DNA of 64,000 bases from Epiperipatus broadwayi (GCA_028023455.1 JAQFVV010000284.1:253501-317500), one strand, 5' to 3'; shown: positions 24,332-37,371, numbered from the stretch's first letter. A program made the numbers and translations. Notes: generated by a model from the letters alone, not told the origin.

Positions 24332-26319
24332 GTAAGATCAATTATGTATTCAATAATTGAGTTGTGTATATAGGTAATATTTTAGTGAGACCTATGTGTA
24401 TTTGACTTTTGATGTCTATTCTTATTTTAATGCACTAAACTTATTCATTTCAAATTTAAATAAGTTAGTAATTGCACAGAATATGATGATTTCCCTTATC
24501 ATAGTCTGATAAAAGAAAAGGCTTTAGGAGAATGCAATACTTTAAAATTTTTTGAATTCTAAATTTAAATTTGTTGCATATCCTAAAGTTCTAAATATAC
24601 TGCTAGTTTTGTAATTTAAATGCTAGTCAACTTAAATAAGTTTTATTTTCTTATTTCTTAAAATATGCTAAAGAGTAATAAATGATATTTTGAATATCAT
24701 TTTATAAACAGGTTGTATCATTTGCTGAGTATATAGTCAATGGGAGACCAGGTATTTTCCCATCCATAAGTTCTTTTACTATATTAGTTTTATTTCATGC
24801 CACGTCTGTGAATTAAAAATTTGTAAATATTGTAAATAAAGTTTGTTGTATTTAAAAATTTATTTAGTTGCATGTAGTCTTATTGCTAATTACCACATAT
24901 ATACACTATTATTGTTATTGCTATCAACCTATCGGGAGATTATAAATTGTAATCATCATCGACCAATATAGTACTATTAAATATATTATGTTATATCATA
25001 ATAATTTTATTGTCTTATGATTTATTAGTACATCTAATGCATCATTACACAATAATCAAAATGTTAGTATCTTAGAGTACAGATTATTTTAAGTAATAGA
25101 TTAAAAGATAAACTTAATATTGATTTGATTGATTTAGTTAAAGACAGAGCTATTATTCACTGATACTGATCACATGATCTATCATTATCTAGTAACAGGA
25201 ATTTGGTTAGTTATTGTTTTAATTATTAAAAAGTCATTCCTAGTCATAAATTTTAAAGTTTATGTTAGTCATAAAGTTTATGTGTAACTGCTAAATATAA
25301 TTCTTGAATTGAGTTTATATTGAGAGCTGGTATGTGCATTATGTTTGGGTAGTGGTAAAATCCCTCTTACTGACCCAATTATATTTTGTATAATGATTTT
25401 GAGTGTTTGAACCCTGAGAAGAATGAGTTGTTAAGTTTCAAGATAGAATTTAAATGTGTAGTAAATTTTATTGCTAGTTAATTATAGTTAAACTTAAAAT
25501 AAATTACTTTCACTGTTTTATGAAAGTTAGCTAAGCTTTAATATGTAAATTACTTATTTTGGCATAAAATGTATAGTTTGTTTTAACTTCATGCTAATTA
25601 TTCTGGTTGTGTCAAGCTTGAAATCCCTATTTATATTTAACTTATTTTTTTTACCATTTAATACCATAATAGGTCTTAATTTAAGATTTCAGTCTCCGTC
25701 ATTAACATTGTTCTTCAATTTCATCTTGATCATTCTTTTATTTATTCATTCTCATTTGACATTAACTTATTACCATAATTGATTAATCATACATTAACTT
25801 TTATTCTTTTATCATCTTAACTATTCATTAACTCTTATTCTATCATCATCTTAATCATTCATTATTTCTCAAACATCTTCATTCTTTTCTCTTCATTCTT
25901 AGGTTCATTTCATTCCACCATTTAAGTATTACTTCTTTCCATCATCCATTTAGTCATCTACATCATAATTTCTTTATCATTTCATTTATAAATTTAATTT
26001 CATAATCATTCCGGAGATATAATTATTAGTTATTTATTAATTGGCTAAATATCAAATTTAACTCATCACCTTTTGTTTGTGTGGATTTTAAGGCTGGTTT
26101 GACCAGAAGTTATTATCTTTATTAATCACTTTGTGATCGTCTTTATATCTATAGTTTCATGCTAGTTTTATTTAATACAGGAATCATTTCGTTAGTTTTA
26201 CATTTTTGTTATCTTTATGCTTATATTCTTGATAATGAGAGTATGATAGGTTGCATAGGAGAATTTAGTCGCTAAAATGTACGACACGATTCGTTAATGA
26301 CCAGATAGATTAGGGAGGT

Positions 26320-26407
<88 letters not shown>

Positions 26408-27025
26408 TTTTTGATAATATCTGACAAATTGTAATACTTTTTAAGCTTTATTAATGTCAGAATACAAAATTGCCAGTCATTTTTGTAACATTTTATTAAA
26501 TATAATATTTGCACAATTTTTTTTAATTGAGTGCTTTAACGTTTTTTAAGATTTAATGTAAATATGTTTTTTTTATTAAACATTGCTAATATCTAAAAGT
26601 TTGTTACATTTTAAATTAATATTGCTAAGTATGCTTTTTTTATTTAAACTATATTAGGGATTGACAGACCATGAAAGCACATAGCATCATAATATTGAAT
26701 TAAGTAATTGGTATTTGTGGAAGTTTCTGCAGCTGGACCTTTCCCCAGTGTTCTTTATTTAATTGTGGAATTACTTTCTTATAGTGGTGAATTTGACATG
26801 TGACATTAGAAAATAGAAAAAAATTGATAACAATTTATAAATACACTACTTACATAAATAAATAATTATATTATAAATGTTAAGAGTAAAAGCATTTGTT
26901 CTAAACCTATAATCCTTGTCAATTAGATAAACATAACCTAAATATTTCTGATGTAATAAAATATATTTTCATATATTTTTAAATATTTGAATAATGAGCC
27001 AATATTGATTTATATAGTTAGTAGG
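24332..27025. other. Probable intronic sequence with a (TA)n array
   Basis: No recognised gene. A TA array of about 40 units occupies 26323-26404. Short frames, for example 25591-25782, are Leu/Phe-rich and without motifs. Confidence 0.45.
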
Positions 27026-27155
27026 TGATTCATAGTTATTAGTTGATTCAAAATTTATATATATATATATATCACATTTTTTAAATATAGGTGATTCATA
27101 GTTATTAGTTGATTCAAAATTTATATATATATATATATCACATTTTTTAAATATG
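27026..27155. repeat. 67-bp tandem duplication at a splice acceptor
   Basis: Two near-identical copies of a block (GTGATTCATAGTTATTAGTT..., a short TA run, then TCACATTTTTTAAATAT) lie head to tail. The second copy leads straight into the acceptor GCAG at 27155-27158. The first ends AAATATAG, also AG-terminated, so the duplication may supply an alternative acceptor. Confidence 0.85.
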
Positions 27156-27158
27156 CAG

Positions 27159-27345
27159 GAAAGTGAAATATGAATTGGAATTGAACCATCACATATGGCT
27201 TATACAGCCTAAACATTTCAGGGTTCATAAATCAAGTCTTCTTAGCAATATAACCAGCAGAACAAGTCAATTATCTATCAAAGATAGTAAAACAGGTGCA
27301 GATGATAGTTTACCAAGTTCGACAAATAAAACTTACAGTCCAGAG
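27159..27345 (+). CDS. Exon, receptor guanylyl cyclase-like (juxtamembrane/kinase-homology start)
   Basis: Acceptor AAATATGCAG before 27159 and donor GAG|GTAAAAATG after 27345 enclose 187 bp that is open in one frame: one carried base plus 62 codons. The peptide starts KVKYELELNHHIWLI and ends in a Ser/Thr-rich linker (TNKTYSPE). Membrane guanylyl cyclases have a similar stretch after their transmembrane helix, with an E-L-x(n)-W-x-I pattern followed by a variable Ser-rich loop before the pseudokinase. Family assignment rests on this and on the next two exons. It is from memory of the family, not an alignment. Confidence 0.6.
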
Positions 27346-27424
27346 GTAAAAATGTATGAAGTTTTATATAAAAATATTATTAAACTGTAATAATATATTA
27401 AGTCTTTTTTTTTACATTTTATAG

Positions 27425-27469
27425 GATGTTGTTGTCACTGAGAAATATATAATTACAGGAATCTACAAG
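27425..27469 (+). CDS. 45-bp micro-exon, receptor guanylyl cyclase-like
   Basis: Polypyrimidine tract plus TTTTATAG acceptor and AAG|GTAAAGTC donor bound exactly 15 codons, DVVVTEKYIITGIYK, in phase 0 at both ends. The intron before it is only 79 bp. The peptide runs into YKGN of the next exon, matching the beta strand segment of the kinase-homology domain in natriuretic-peptide-receptor-type cyclases. Confidence 0.6.
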
Positions 27470-28172
27470 GTAAAGTCAGCAATAATAAAAAGCCTTATTT
27501 ATTTTAATTTTACATTCCCGCATAATATATAATATGTAAATATTTTTTTTCCAAATTTCATTATTCTGTTATTTAAGTCATTTCTGTTGGAATAAATACC
27601 CAACCACATGACTAAAATTATGTGCATTCTGGCTTACTTATTTAATCTCAGGAAATATGATTTATTTTAATTGTTTTTTTCTACTATTGCTACCGTTATA
27701 TACAAGAGAACTATTGACATTACTAGCTGTATATGCATCAACACTTTTCTTAATTAAACAATAGACACAAAATGAATCTTACTCGATACGTTTATTTACT
27801 TGCAATAAAGATAAACTAAAAATAAATAATAAGTAGAAATCACTATATATTTTTTCAAGTGATTACAATAAACTGTCACATAATATAGAACCTGTATATC
27901 TGTTTGTTATGATTTTATTTTATTTCTAATGCATGGGTATTGTATCATATGCAATGCATTTTTCTATTGCCATTTTGCACATAAGGTATCACTTACATGG
28001 TAAGATTTTTCTGAAATTGTAATCCAACATTGCTAATAAAAGTTGATCCATTACCAAGTCATTCAAATCAGAAGTAATATGACATTCTTTCCAAGTTTTC
28101 TTAACGCAAATCTTAATCTTAATAATACTCATATAATGATTGTTTTCTTATTATGTATCTCAGGTGTGTCTT
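27470..28172. other. Intronic sequence
   Basis: Start of the 5.8-kb intron between the micro-exon and the exon at 33294. AT-rich, no recognised element. Confidence 0.5.
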
Positions 28173-28388
28173 CTATTTGGAAGTTTTTGGCTTGAAATAA
28201 ACTTTCAAGATACAATTTAGCTCTTTGTATGGAATGTCTTTAGGGATTTTGGAATCACATACTTGTTTTGTCACTTGAACCAAATGCTTACCGGAAAACA
28301 ACAAAGGTGTAGATAATATAACTCGGTCATCTTTAATTCTAATTTTACATATGTATATCTCTAGATGTGTTCCAGATATAATAGCCAA
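28173..28388 (-). pseudogene. Retrotransposon Gag fragment (Ty3/Gypsy type)
   Basis: A 71-codon minus frame contains KIPKDIPYKELNCIL followed by YFKPK. This matches the P-x-D-x-x-Y-x-E-L-x(n)-F-x-P pattern of Gypsy-type Gag proteins. The same block (KIPKDVPYRELVEKL, then YFQPA) occurs on the minus strand at 52.2-52.35 kb, so the two fragments are homologous. No start, nucleocapsid or protease adjoins. It lies antisense inside a probable intron. Confidence 0.6.
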
Positions 28389-29157
28389 GAATTTGAAAGA
28401 AAAAACAGTTTTATAAAATTAAATTTCGTATTACAATTTGAGATAAAAAGTGTTTGTAACATATTCCAATATAAAAATTTGATACAGAGTTAATTAATTT
28501 GTCTAATATGATAAACATGTTTATCAATGTGACAAAAATAAATAACTTTAAAGACTTGGAATGATCAGATATGCTGTTCATAGTTTGGGGTATAAGTAGA
28601 TCTTAAGAAAATAGTTTTAATTTTGAATAAGAGAAGGCAGTGCAGATTGATTCCAGAAAGAGAGGATAAAATGCCGATATTGAAGTGATGCAGCTGTTGC
28701 TGCAAGAAAATACAAATGTTGAAGAACTACAACCAATTAAAGATTATATTTGATGCAGTAACTCTTGTAACTTTGTCCCTAATTAAAGGAACAACTAGTT
28801 AAAACATTTCACAAACAATTATAAAATAACTATCATTGGCGATGATTTAAAGATATGAAAAAAATTATGATCCAACATTAAAATTCATTCTCTGGTTTAT
28901 CCAGTTTTAATGCTTTATCTTCTGTAATAAAATATATGGACTTATCCTGAAATTTACCATAATATAAAGCAGTTTATTTTGTTAAGTCTCTTACAAAATC
29001 TTGTACATTTTCTTTTTCTGGGGGTGTAGGGACTTTTTCTTTCTGTATATAAAACATAAATAAATTTCATTAGGCTATTATTTTTAATTTTACATAATAC
29101 ATTTAGTTATAGCTATGAACAAAATATTCTTTTAATTTACTTAAACCAATATAATTA
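28389..29157. other. Intronic sequence without recognised features
   Basis: AT-rich, no repeat partner recognised. Confidence 0.4.
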
Positions 29158-29162
29158 AGTGC

Positions 29163-29206
<44 letters not shown>

Positions 29207-29228
29207 GCACTTATATATATATAATATG

Positions 29229-29261
<33 letters not shown>

Positions 29262-29275
29262 TACCCATATTAGGA
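29158..29275. repeat. Two adjacent TA palindromes with unique inverted flanks
   Basis: The first TA array (about 29166-29203) is bounded by AGTGCTACAT and ATGTAGCACT. The second (about 29230-29259) is bounded by AATATGGGTAT and ATACCCATATT. In both, the non-TA flanks are exact reverse complements, so each forms a long hairpin with a unique-sequence base. Confidence 0.9.
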
Positions 29276-32200
29276 CTCACGCTATTTGCTATGTATATAA
29301 TTTATAAATCAATTTATTATGTTATTAATCTGACTTCAATAATATTATAACAAGGCTGTTTTTGTAATATAAATGATTCTAATTGGAATCTATTTATATT
29401 GTTACAAATATAACTTCTCTTTAATAATGAGTCAACGGAACAGTACACCTTTCTAATTATCATACTTTTGTCTAATTCAAAATCTTATTTATAAACCGAT
29501 TCATTACTTTTAATTTATTTTTTTTAACTATTATTACTTCTCACTGTATATAAATAACATTCTGTTTTAATTACTGCACTAAATAGTATTTTACTAAAAT
29601 AACAATCATAACTGGGCATAAATGAATAGAGTACACTTGCCAATTATTTTCCTTTTCAGATTAGTGACCTGCCTTCAACTATCAAAATAATGTATTTGAT
29701 CCTTTAATTCTATGTTCGTAAAAAAATCAACCATAACTCATTAAGGTATACAATGTTCCATGAACTCTGTATCTAATTTAATAATATTTAACCATTGATA
29801 ATTTGTAAATAATAAAATATTAATTCATAATGCCTTGCTCAAAGAGATTATATGAATCTTCGAGACTGATTAATACAAGATTTGAATGTCTTAGCCTTGA
29901 ACTTATTTAGTTTTAAAAGCAATACATATTTGGCATCTCAACTTATTTATTGTCAGCTTTGCATGTAGAAGAATATACTACTTGAAAAATGTGTTGCAGG
30001 AGCATCTGATGTCACATGATTTTATAGTGGTCTCAGCCAATTAACAACTTTTCCACCCATAAACACAAATTTTAAATACACCTCTTGAAGAGACAAAAAA
30101 ATTTAATCATTGCATAACCTATATAATTTTATTTTTCATTCACTCATTAATAAGTATATTTACTATATTTTGAATGCATGTTTTTGAATTGTAGTCATAT
30201 GAATATAATGATGGAATTGGAAAGATGGCTAGAAGTTTGGTTTATTGATGAAGTTGTGGAAATTACATTAGTGTGTGAGAGCCTAAGCCTCAATACAAAA
30301 GAAAGGCAAAAACAGTAGGAATTGCAAGTGAAGGTGGAGCTAAAAGTAGTAAATTTCAAAAATAAGAATCATGAAAATCATACAAAATAATAGGACTACT
30401 TTTAATTCACCAATTATATAAATGGATTAAACAACAGACAGGTATACATACATATCAATGCATGAAATAATTTCAAATCACATTCAATAAATAAATAATG
30501 TATTGACATTGATTAATAAGCTATAAAAATAAATCTCTCATAGATGACGAATTATAATATTTTAGACTTGAAATAAAATAGTTACTGCTAAATAAACTTC
30601 ATCATTCTAGCAAAGCAAAGGTAAAACAACGCTTTTATATATTTACTATTAACAGATAACTTGAAGTAAAAAATTGATTTGTGACGAACTACAAATCTTT
30701 TCAAATTGAAGCAAAATAATTATTGAGAAATGGACCTCATAATTTTTGAAAACACAAAAATAAAATAATAACATTATGCATTTACTCCTTTTTAAAATTA
30801 GCTGTTAGTTTGCTGAATACCTAAATGGATGTTGTGCTATATTTTTAACAGCAAGTCATCCTGCCATAAGTGAAAATGTCTTCAAATAAACATATTGTGA
30901 GTTTTTATGTGCACATCTCAGATAGCAGTGGTGTCTTTTTTGTGCAATTGTGTTGGGATTTTTTGTTATCTTTTTTTAAAAAATTACATTTATTGGCATT
31001 TCTGTGAAAAATCCTGAAATATTTTGTAATCATGTGTTCAGTAAAACTCCATTTTTAGCGTAAAAATATTCAGTTGAGATCTTCATTTCATGTGGTAAAA
31101 GTAAATGTTAAATTTCTTGTTTCAACATAATAATTGTTGTTATATATTACATAGTAAGTAGATTATGTGTATACTTTATGTATTTTTTAAAATAATATTT
31201 TTAAAAAAATAATAATTTAGTGATTGTTTTGTGCATATTTAAAGAAAGATTTGGGAGTCACTCCGAGGCCAAGAAAATGTACTTTTTAAGATTGCAAATC
31301 ATTTTTTTCATGTAAAACGTTGTTTTTAATATTGATTTATATATTGTTATAAATTTTAAAGTTTTTAGTGTGAAATGCACATATTATACTTTTAGTGTGA
31401 AAGTCGTATATGTGTATGGCAAATCAAAATTATTTTAAAATGGCCTTTTTAATATCCATTTTTTCATGTGAAATATTGTTTTTAATATTGATTTATATTG
31501 TTATAAATTTTATAGTTTTAGTGTTAAAGTCATATATTCTACCATTAGTGTGAAAGTCATATAGATTTGTGTATGACAAATCATTTTTTTTAAATCGTCT
31601 TTTTACTATCCATTTCTTGCTCAAAATCATACATATCTTTATTGTTTTTTATACTTTTAGTTGTGTGTGAAAATATTATATTTAATCTTGCAACACAGAG
31701 CATGTATTATACCTTCTGTGCCTTTTTGCATTTGTGTCAACCTGCCAAATAACTTTGTAAATCTTGCAAATTTATCATGTAGAAGATCCGTCTACATGTT
31801 ACTTTTTTGAAAATCTTGTGTACAAGATTCATGTACACATTATTTTGGTCAGATCACAAGATTACAAAGTTATCAGTGAATTGATAGGAATGTAAAAAGA
31901 CACTGCAGATCTAATACCTGCTCCTTGTTGCAAGACTAATTCTCAAGAATCAATAAAATTATATTATATCAAATAAAATTATGAGTTTTTAGACTTGCAA
32001 ATGTCTGGAGAAAATCATTATTTAAATTATAAATTACTGTCAAATCTATTTAAAAAGATTATATTCATTTGATCTCACATGACCCAATAGTACTAAAATG
32101 GCTAAATTATAAATTACTTGTCAAATCTATTAAACAAGATTATATAATTACTTTCCTATCACATGAACCATTAATATATAAAATGGCTAACTTTAATATT

Positions 32201-33293
32201 TTTTATTGTGTAATGAAATGTTATGCAATTATAAAAGTGAGAAAATTAAAAAATATTAAACGATTTATTCAAAAACTTACAGATAGGATATGATAGAAGA
32301 CAAATTTTACATACATTAAATAAGCTTAATAATAAATTTTGCAATATTACTATAAAAAGGATACCTGTGTCATTTTTAAATAGTATGCAATCCAAATTTA
32401 ATAAAAATTATTTAGTGATAAATACAGTGTTTCATTTTATGTTCCACCTACATGTAAACAGATTGATTAAAAATTTTGGAAATATTATCAAATTGAAAGT
32501 GAATGACAAAAATCATACACTGGTAAAAAAAAGTTAAAAGAAAAGCAACTATCATTTAAAAAATGCTATAAATAATCAGTCTAACAAAGACTCACTTTTT
32601 TTGATCATCAAAAATTATGCAATTTTCAATTTACCTTTAACCCAAATTACACAAACATTAAATGAAACAAGACATCAAAAAAAAAAAAAAAATAAGTAAA
32701 GAAGTAATTTTGATTAATCAATTTACATAATATATAATAAGTAGGCAATCCACTACTATCGATATATACAACTACTGGAAAATTACGATTCTGCTTTTTT
32801 TTTTTTGTCCAATGTGACATCAGTTGATAATGATTACTGTCTAATTTATATATTATTATTATTATTATTGTTATCATTTAATGTTATAATAATTTTAAAC
32901 TTACATGTAGGGTATTATTAACTGGCAACTTATTATTTTACATTTATTGAAATTAGTGTTTTAATGGCAAAAGATGTCTTATATATAAGTCATTTTCTGA
33001 TTTCGGAAGATACTGTGTTTAATATAAAATAAAAATTTTGATGTTTTAACATGATAAAAGTTTTCCTCTGATGAATAAAATAGTAATCATATGATTGAGA
33101 GAATTGTTTTATTGTGTAGAAACATCGTTGGTATTTTACGGCTTTTTTATATTTTATTACACATAGCTGCAACTGAAAACATAATTTATACACATTTGTG
33201 AATGTGGGCATATCTGTTCTAAGTTTTATGAAAAATCAGTCAGATAATATGTTATATACTGATATTTAAATGTTTTATTTTTTTTAATTTTAG
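29276..33293. other. Intronic sequence with local tandem repeats
   Basis: No gene recognised. At about 31300-31620 there are two to three diverged units of roughly 155 bp sharing TCATGTGAAATATTGTTTTT and AGTGTGAAAGTCATATA. At 32030-32190 a block of about 90 bp ending ATGGCTAA is duplicated. The rest is low complexity. Confidence 0.5.
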
Positions 33294-33368
33294 GGAAATG
33301 TTATTAATATTATAGTATTACCTTTTGAAGTTTTAGTAGAAAGACAAATTTTAATGGAACTAAAAGAG
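33294..33368 (+). CDS. Exon, receptor guanylyl cyclase-like (kinase-homology domain)
   Basis: Strong polypyrimidine tract plus TTTTAG acceptor and GAG|GTATGTTT donor bound 25 codons in phase 0. The peptide begins GNVINIIVLPFEV and ends RQILMELKE. Joined to the micro-exon it gives IYKGNV followed by an E-L-K helix, the order seen in the pseudokinase domain of membrane guanylyl cyclases. The usual strand Lys appears replaced, as often happens in these pseudokinases. No further exon was found downstream; the catalytic cyclase domain must lie beyond the window or across very long introns. Confidence 0.6.
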
Positions 33369-33605
33369 GTATGTTTAATTACTTTTATATTTGAGTGTGA
33401 GTATATAGGTATATATATTTTTAAAAATAATAATTAGCATTGCTTTTCAAATAACTGTCGTTTAGCAGACTCTATTAAGAACATATATCGTCTTAAACCA
33501 TTAAACATCAGATGATCACCATTTTTATGCTTGCTCATAACTGATATTAATACAGGCAAAACTCTCCATACAGAAGTACCACTTAATGTAATGTAGAGTA
33601 ATCAA

Positions 33606-33750
33606 GAAATACTAGAAAACTTGTGCATAAAATCCCTATCTAGTGCCTTCTCATCCAATATCCCCAGACTAGTTTCTAGATTATGGATTTGTCAGTGAGG
33701 AGCCTTGTATCTGAGAGCACTGCATGTAGACCTTTGGATCTAATGCAACA
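33606..33750 (-). mobile_element. Family E repeat, inverted copy
   Basis: Reverse-complement match to 34150-34295, sharing blocks such as TTGTGCATAAAATCCCTATC and GACTAGTTTCT. About one base in eight differs. Carries a hammerhead motif. A further shared block (TTGCACTGA...TGGCAC...TTTTGCCTG) follows at about 33855 and again at 34302, so the repeat layout is composite. Confidence 0.75.
33661..33701 (-). ncRNA. Hammerhead motif E1
   Basis: On the minus strand: stem I TCCTCA/TGGGGA with 6 pairs (one wobble), core CTGACAA (position 8 is A instead of G), GAAA, palindromic stem III ACTAGT and C17. The stem II region (ATCCATAATCTA) pairs poorly. Likely a decaying copy; the partner at 34.2 kb has the intact CTGATGA core. 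Confidence 0.55.
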
Positions 33751-34149
33751 TTCCAGCATCCGCCTTTTATCTCTACTTAACTATGAAACTATAATAAAAT
33801 TGAAAACACAATCCTAGTTTAACCAAGCTTATTAGTTTATACAGTCATATTGTTTGCACTGAATGGCACAACTGTATGAAAAATTTTGCCTGTTTTAACA
33901 ACAGTTATGTGGAAGCATAAGAAATGGTGATTATGTGACGTTTAGTGGTTTAATACCAATTCTGACTAACAGGATAGTGGTAGTTATGATTATTAAAGAA
34001 CCAAAGATCCCAAAATGTATGGATACTAAACTGAGTTCAGATTTATATGACTATATAAGCTAAGGAGCTTGGATTGAACATATTATTGTGTTTTTGTATA
34101 TTCTCTCAGTTTTGTAGTTGAGGTAAAAATAACTGCTAGAGGATTGAAT

Positions 34150-34295
34150 TGGATTCTAAGATCTAGGTGCAGTGCTCACAGATCCAAGACTCCTCACTGA
34201 TGAAAGTTGCAAGCAGAAACTAGTCTAAGGATATTGAATGAGTAGGAACTAGATAGGGATTTTATGCACAAGCCTTTCTGGCATCCATTGATTAA
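34150..34295 (+). mobile_element. Family E repeat, direct copy
   Basis: Plus-strand copy, inverted relative to 33606-33750 with about 400 bp between them. Contains hammerhead E2. No coding potential. It lies downstream of the exon at 33294, probably in the next intron. Confidence 0.75.
34191..34231 (+). ncRNA. Hammerhead ribozyme E2
   Basis: TCCTCA (34191-34196) pairs with TAAGGA (34226-34231) except for one C-A mismatch. CTGATGA is at 34197-34203, a small stem II GTT-GCA-AGC lies at 34206-34214 with unpaired A's at its base, GAAA is at 34216-34219, stem III is ACTAGT, and C17 is at 34225. All invariant core bases are present. The short, loosely closed stem II lowers confidence in activity. 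Confidence 0.65.
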
Positions 34296-34899
34296 TCTAG
34301 CTTGCACTGAGTGGCACTATGGCATATAGACTTTGCCTGCTTTTTTAATATATGGTAATGACAAAAACATGAATAGCCAAATTGTTATTAACCAAGAATA
34401 ACTGAATGGTAGTTAATACAACTGTAACTTAACTAATAAACAAATAAATATATTAACATTACAAAATATTTATATGCTTAAAAGATCTAAAGTGGTGCAA
34501 ATGTGTATTAATAGTATCTCAGAGTTACAAAGAAAGATATAAATGTATAATGCATAAAAAGTAAAATAATTATATTGGTAGGGGATTCTCTCAAGGTGTC
34601 AAAATGTACTTAAATCAGATTTAATGTTATCTTTAGCTTTTAATAAAATATTATTAATTATGATGAACTTTAGTTGATATAGATGAATAACTCTCTGAAT
34701 AACAAAGAGTATTTAATTATATCCTTACTATATCCAAAGTAACTAACTCATAACATTTTAAAATAAAATACAAATAATAGTGACTAATATTATGTGTTGC
34801 TTTCTAGTAAATTGATGCATATATGAATAAATAATATACAGTAACATCATATGGTAAAGTATCAATTAGATTGCAAGTCCAAAAATATGAAATATCATT
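34296..34899. other. Stretch without recognised features
   Basis: AT-rich, apart from the family E side block near 34302-34358. Confidence 0.4.
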
Positions 34900-36330
34900 A
34901 AAATTGAGTGATGAGATTTGTATATCCCTCATGTAATAGGATTTCCCAGTTTCTAATCTCTAACCAATCCATCTCACAAGAATTCACCCTAAGCACACAT
35001 CTGTCTATCTACTATATTAATGCAATTTTTAATATAGATTCAACAAAAAATAATAGGCACAACCATTTCCCACACCCAGAAGCCCATCACAGATATTTCT
35101 ATATGGATGATGTATCTATCTTCTTGCCTTTATACACATATTTGCCCATACTTCAAAAGATGCAACTTCACATCATCCAGCAACTTAAATTTAATATGGA
35201 AAAAACTGCAGCCTAGTCACTGTGCCTAAATAAATTTCTATACTCAAATTTTTAAAAGTCAACTCACATCATTCTTAGGCTTTTTGCTCTAGAATAACGA
35301 CACATGGTATGATGCAGGATATCCATAAGAAGCTCAGAAACTATACATCTCAGATCACTACCTCTTTATTCAGAACATAGCTCTCAGTTTATTAAAACAT
35401 ACAGCTATTTAATCTACTAGTTATAATTAAATTAATTTAATATCTACCTCTCCCCAAATTTACAAAATCATTTACAACCAACATTTTCTCTCTATGCAGC
35501 AAGTTATTGTGGAGAAGAAAGTCAGTGTTCCTATCACTTAAATGTCCTTGTCTCCCTCCAACAGAGAATGTATTGGATTTTCATACTATACCAATTATTT
35601 AATACAGAAAGACATTGAACTTTGTTTTCTTCACCATACACTAATTTTTGTCACTATAATGCCTAATTCCTGTTACACCCACTGTCAAGACAACATCCTT
35701 TTCTTATGGATACATTCCATCTCATTCAAACAATGTACATTAATCCTCATTAGATTTCACTCCTAACACCAATTAAATATACCAAGTAAAAAATATACAT
35801 GGTATATCCTACTCACCCTGCACAACCCACCATGTCAGGCAACAGCAACAAAAAGCTCTTGTAAGGATTCCAGAAGTGGTTAGTAGAGCCAAAGTTTTTT
35901 GTTTGCTTGCTCTCAATTAACCTCCATATATTGACTACCTCCATTTTTATCCAAAATCACTGGCTTTACAAAAATATAGATCCATTTTGTGGCTTATGTC
36001 ATGCATCAGAAGAAACATATCAGCATATGTTATATTTCTGTCAAGCATTAAAAAAACTGAGACATTAAACTTGGCATATACAGATGTCAAGCTTTGCTGT
36101 GCAGTACTTGATGCAATGTTATCAGAAATCTAAGATTCATATGGCTCATGCTGACATTGTTACATTGTATTTCTTCTGGTGTATTTAATGCACATTCATC
36201 ATGTGGCACAGCACCAAATCCTTCATCCACATTCATCAGAAAAATAAAATAACTAAAGGATAAGGATGATAAAATTGCCCATTCAGATATCTATATGACA
36301 ACCTAGTCCTTTCTCAAATAATCGGCTAAC
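34900..36330 (+). pseudogene. L1/Tx1-like LINE fossil (RT palm and C-terminal zinc motif)
   Basis: The frame at 34908-35216 contains FYMDDVSIFLP and a downstream FNMEKT block, matching the RT catalytic motif (Y-x-D-D) and the following N-x-x-K-T of L1-like LINEs. Around 35540-35600 LPPTE...LDF resembles the post-RT block that precedes GG-L-x-x-P in L1 proteins. Near 35990-36050 CGLCHASEETYQHMLYFC fits a CX2CX8HX4C C-terminal zinc motif. Numerous stops and frameshifts show an old copy. The 5' half is missing. Confidence 0.6.
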
Positions 36331-36705
36331 CTTAAGTTCAATTATATACCAATCCATGGTTGAGTGTCCTGATAAGTTACTACTTAGCCAAAATTGACTC
36401 ATCCATAGTCATTTATTTAACTTGGAATCCAACCAGAAGTCAACACACATGGTGATGTTTCATAAACCACCAGCCTATCATTCTTTGCTAAAATGATAAA
36501 TGTCATCTAATTAGCAACTTCAAAATCAAGAAAACATTACAGCAGGTGAATGGTAGACTCAGTGAGGAGTTCAATGCAGTAGCCAGTGCTCCTAGGTGCA
36601 CTAACCCCTACAGCACAAATAACATTACACCAGATTGGTTTCACCTCCACAAAGGCAACTTTTGTAACCACTATTTACATTTATTATTATTTTCTTCTTC
36701 TTTTT

Positions 36706-36922
<217 letters not shown>

Positions 36923-37013
36923 ACTTTGTTATGGTATAACATTATAGGGTGGCACTGCAGCATATTTTTTGAAATCTGTGCAAACACTATAAAATTTTAC
37001 GTTAAGAATTATT

Positions 37014-37371
37014 TTGTTTAAACCTTTGGATTTGTCAAGATTTGAATTATATAAGTGTGATGGAGTTTTAATTATTAATCAATTATTTTTAGTGAATATT
37101 TTGTGTTTTTATATTAAATACAAAGGAATGAATAAAAACAATTCATCAATAATGGTGACTAGATCAAGTGATTTTGATTTATTATTTGAACCAGCATGCT
37201 TTAAAACTCATTGTAGATATCAGAAATGTTATCTTGGTCCAAGATTTTTACAATATTTTTATAAGGAATATTGGATTTAATGTTAATGATCTATCAAGGA
37301 AAACTTTGAGAAAATTCATTATGGACTGGATTATAATTGATAATAATGAAAAACTTTTTATTTCTATTTAA
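37014..37371 (+). pseudogene. C-terminal end of a Jockey/CR1-like LINE
   Basis: Two overlapping frames (offset at about 37200-37280) give a basic C-terminal tail with FEPACFKTHCRYQKCYLGPR followed by NVNDLSRKTLRKFIMDW. A chain ending of the type R-Y-x(n)-G-P-R-x-x-N is typical of LINE C-termini after the RT. The stop at 37371 is followed by about 100 bp of 3' UTR and a (TTA)n tail. RT motifs are not present in this fragment. Confidence 0.5.
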
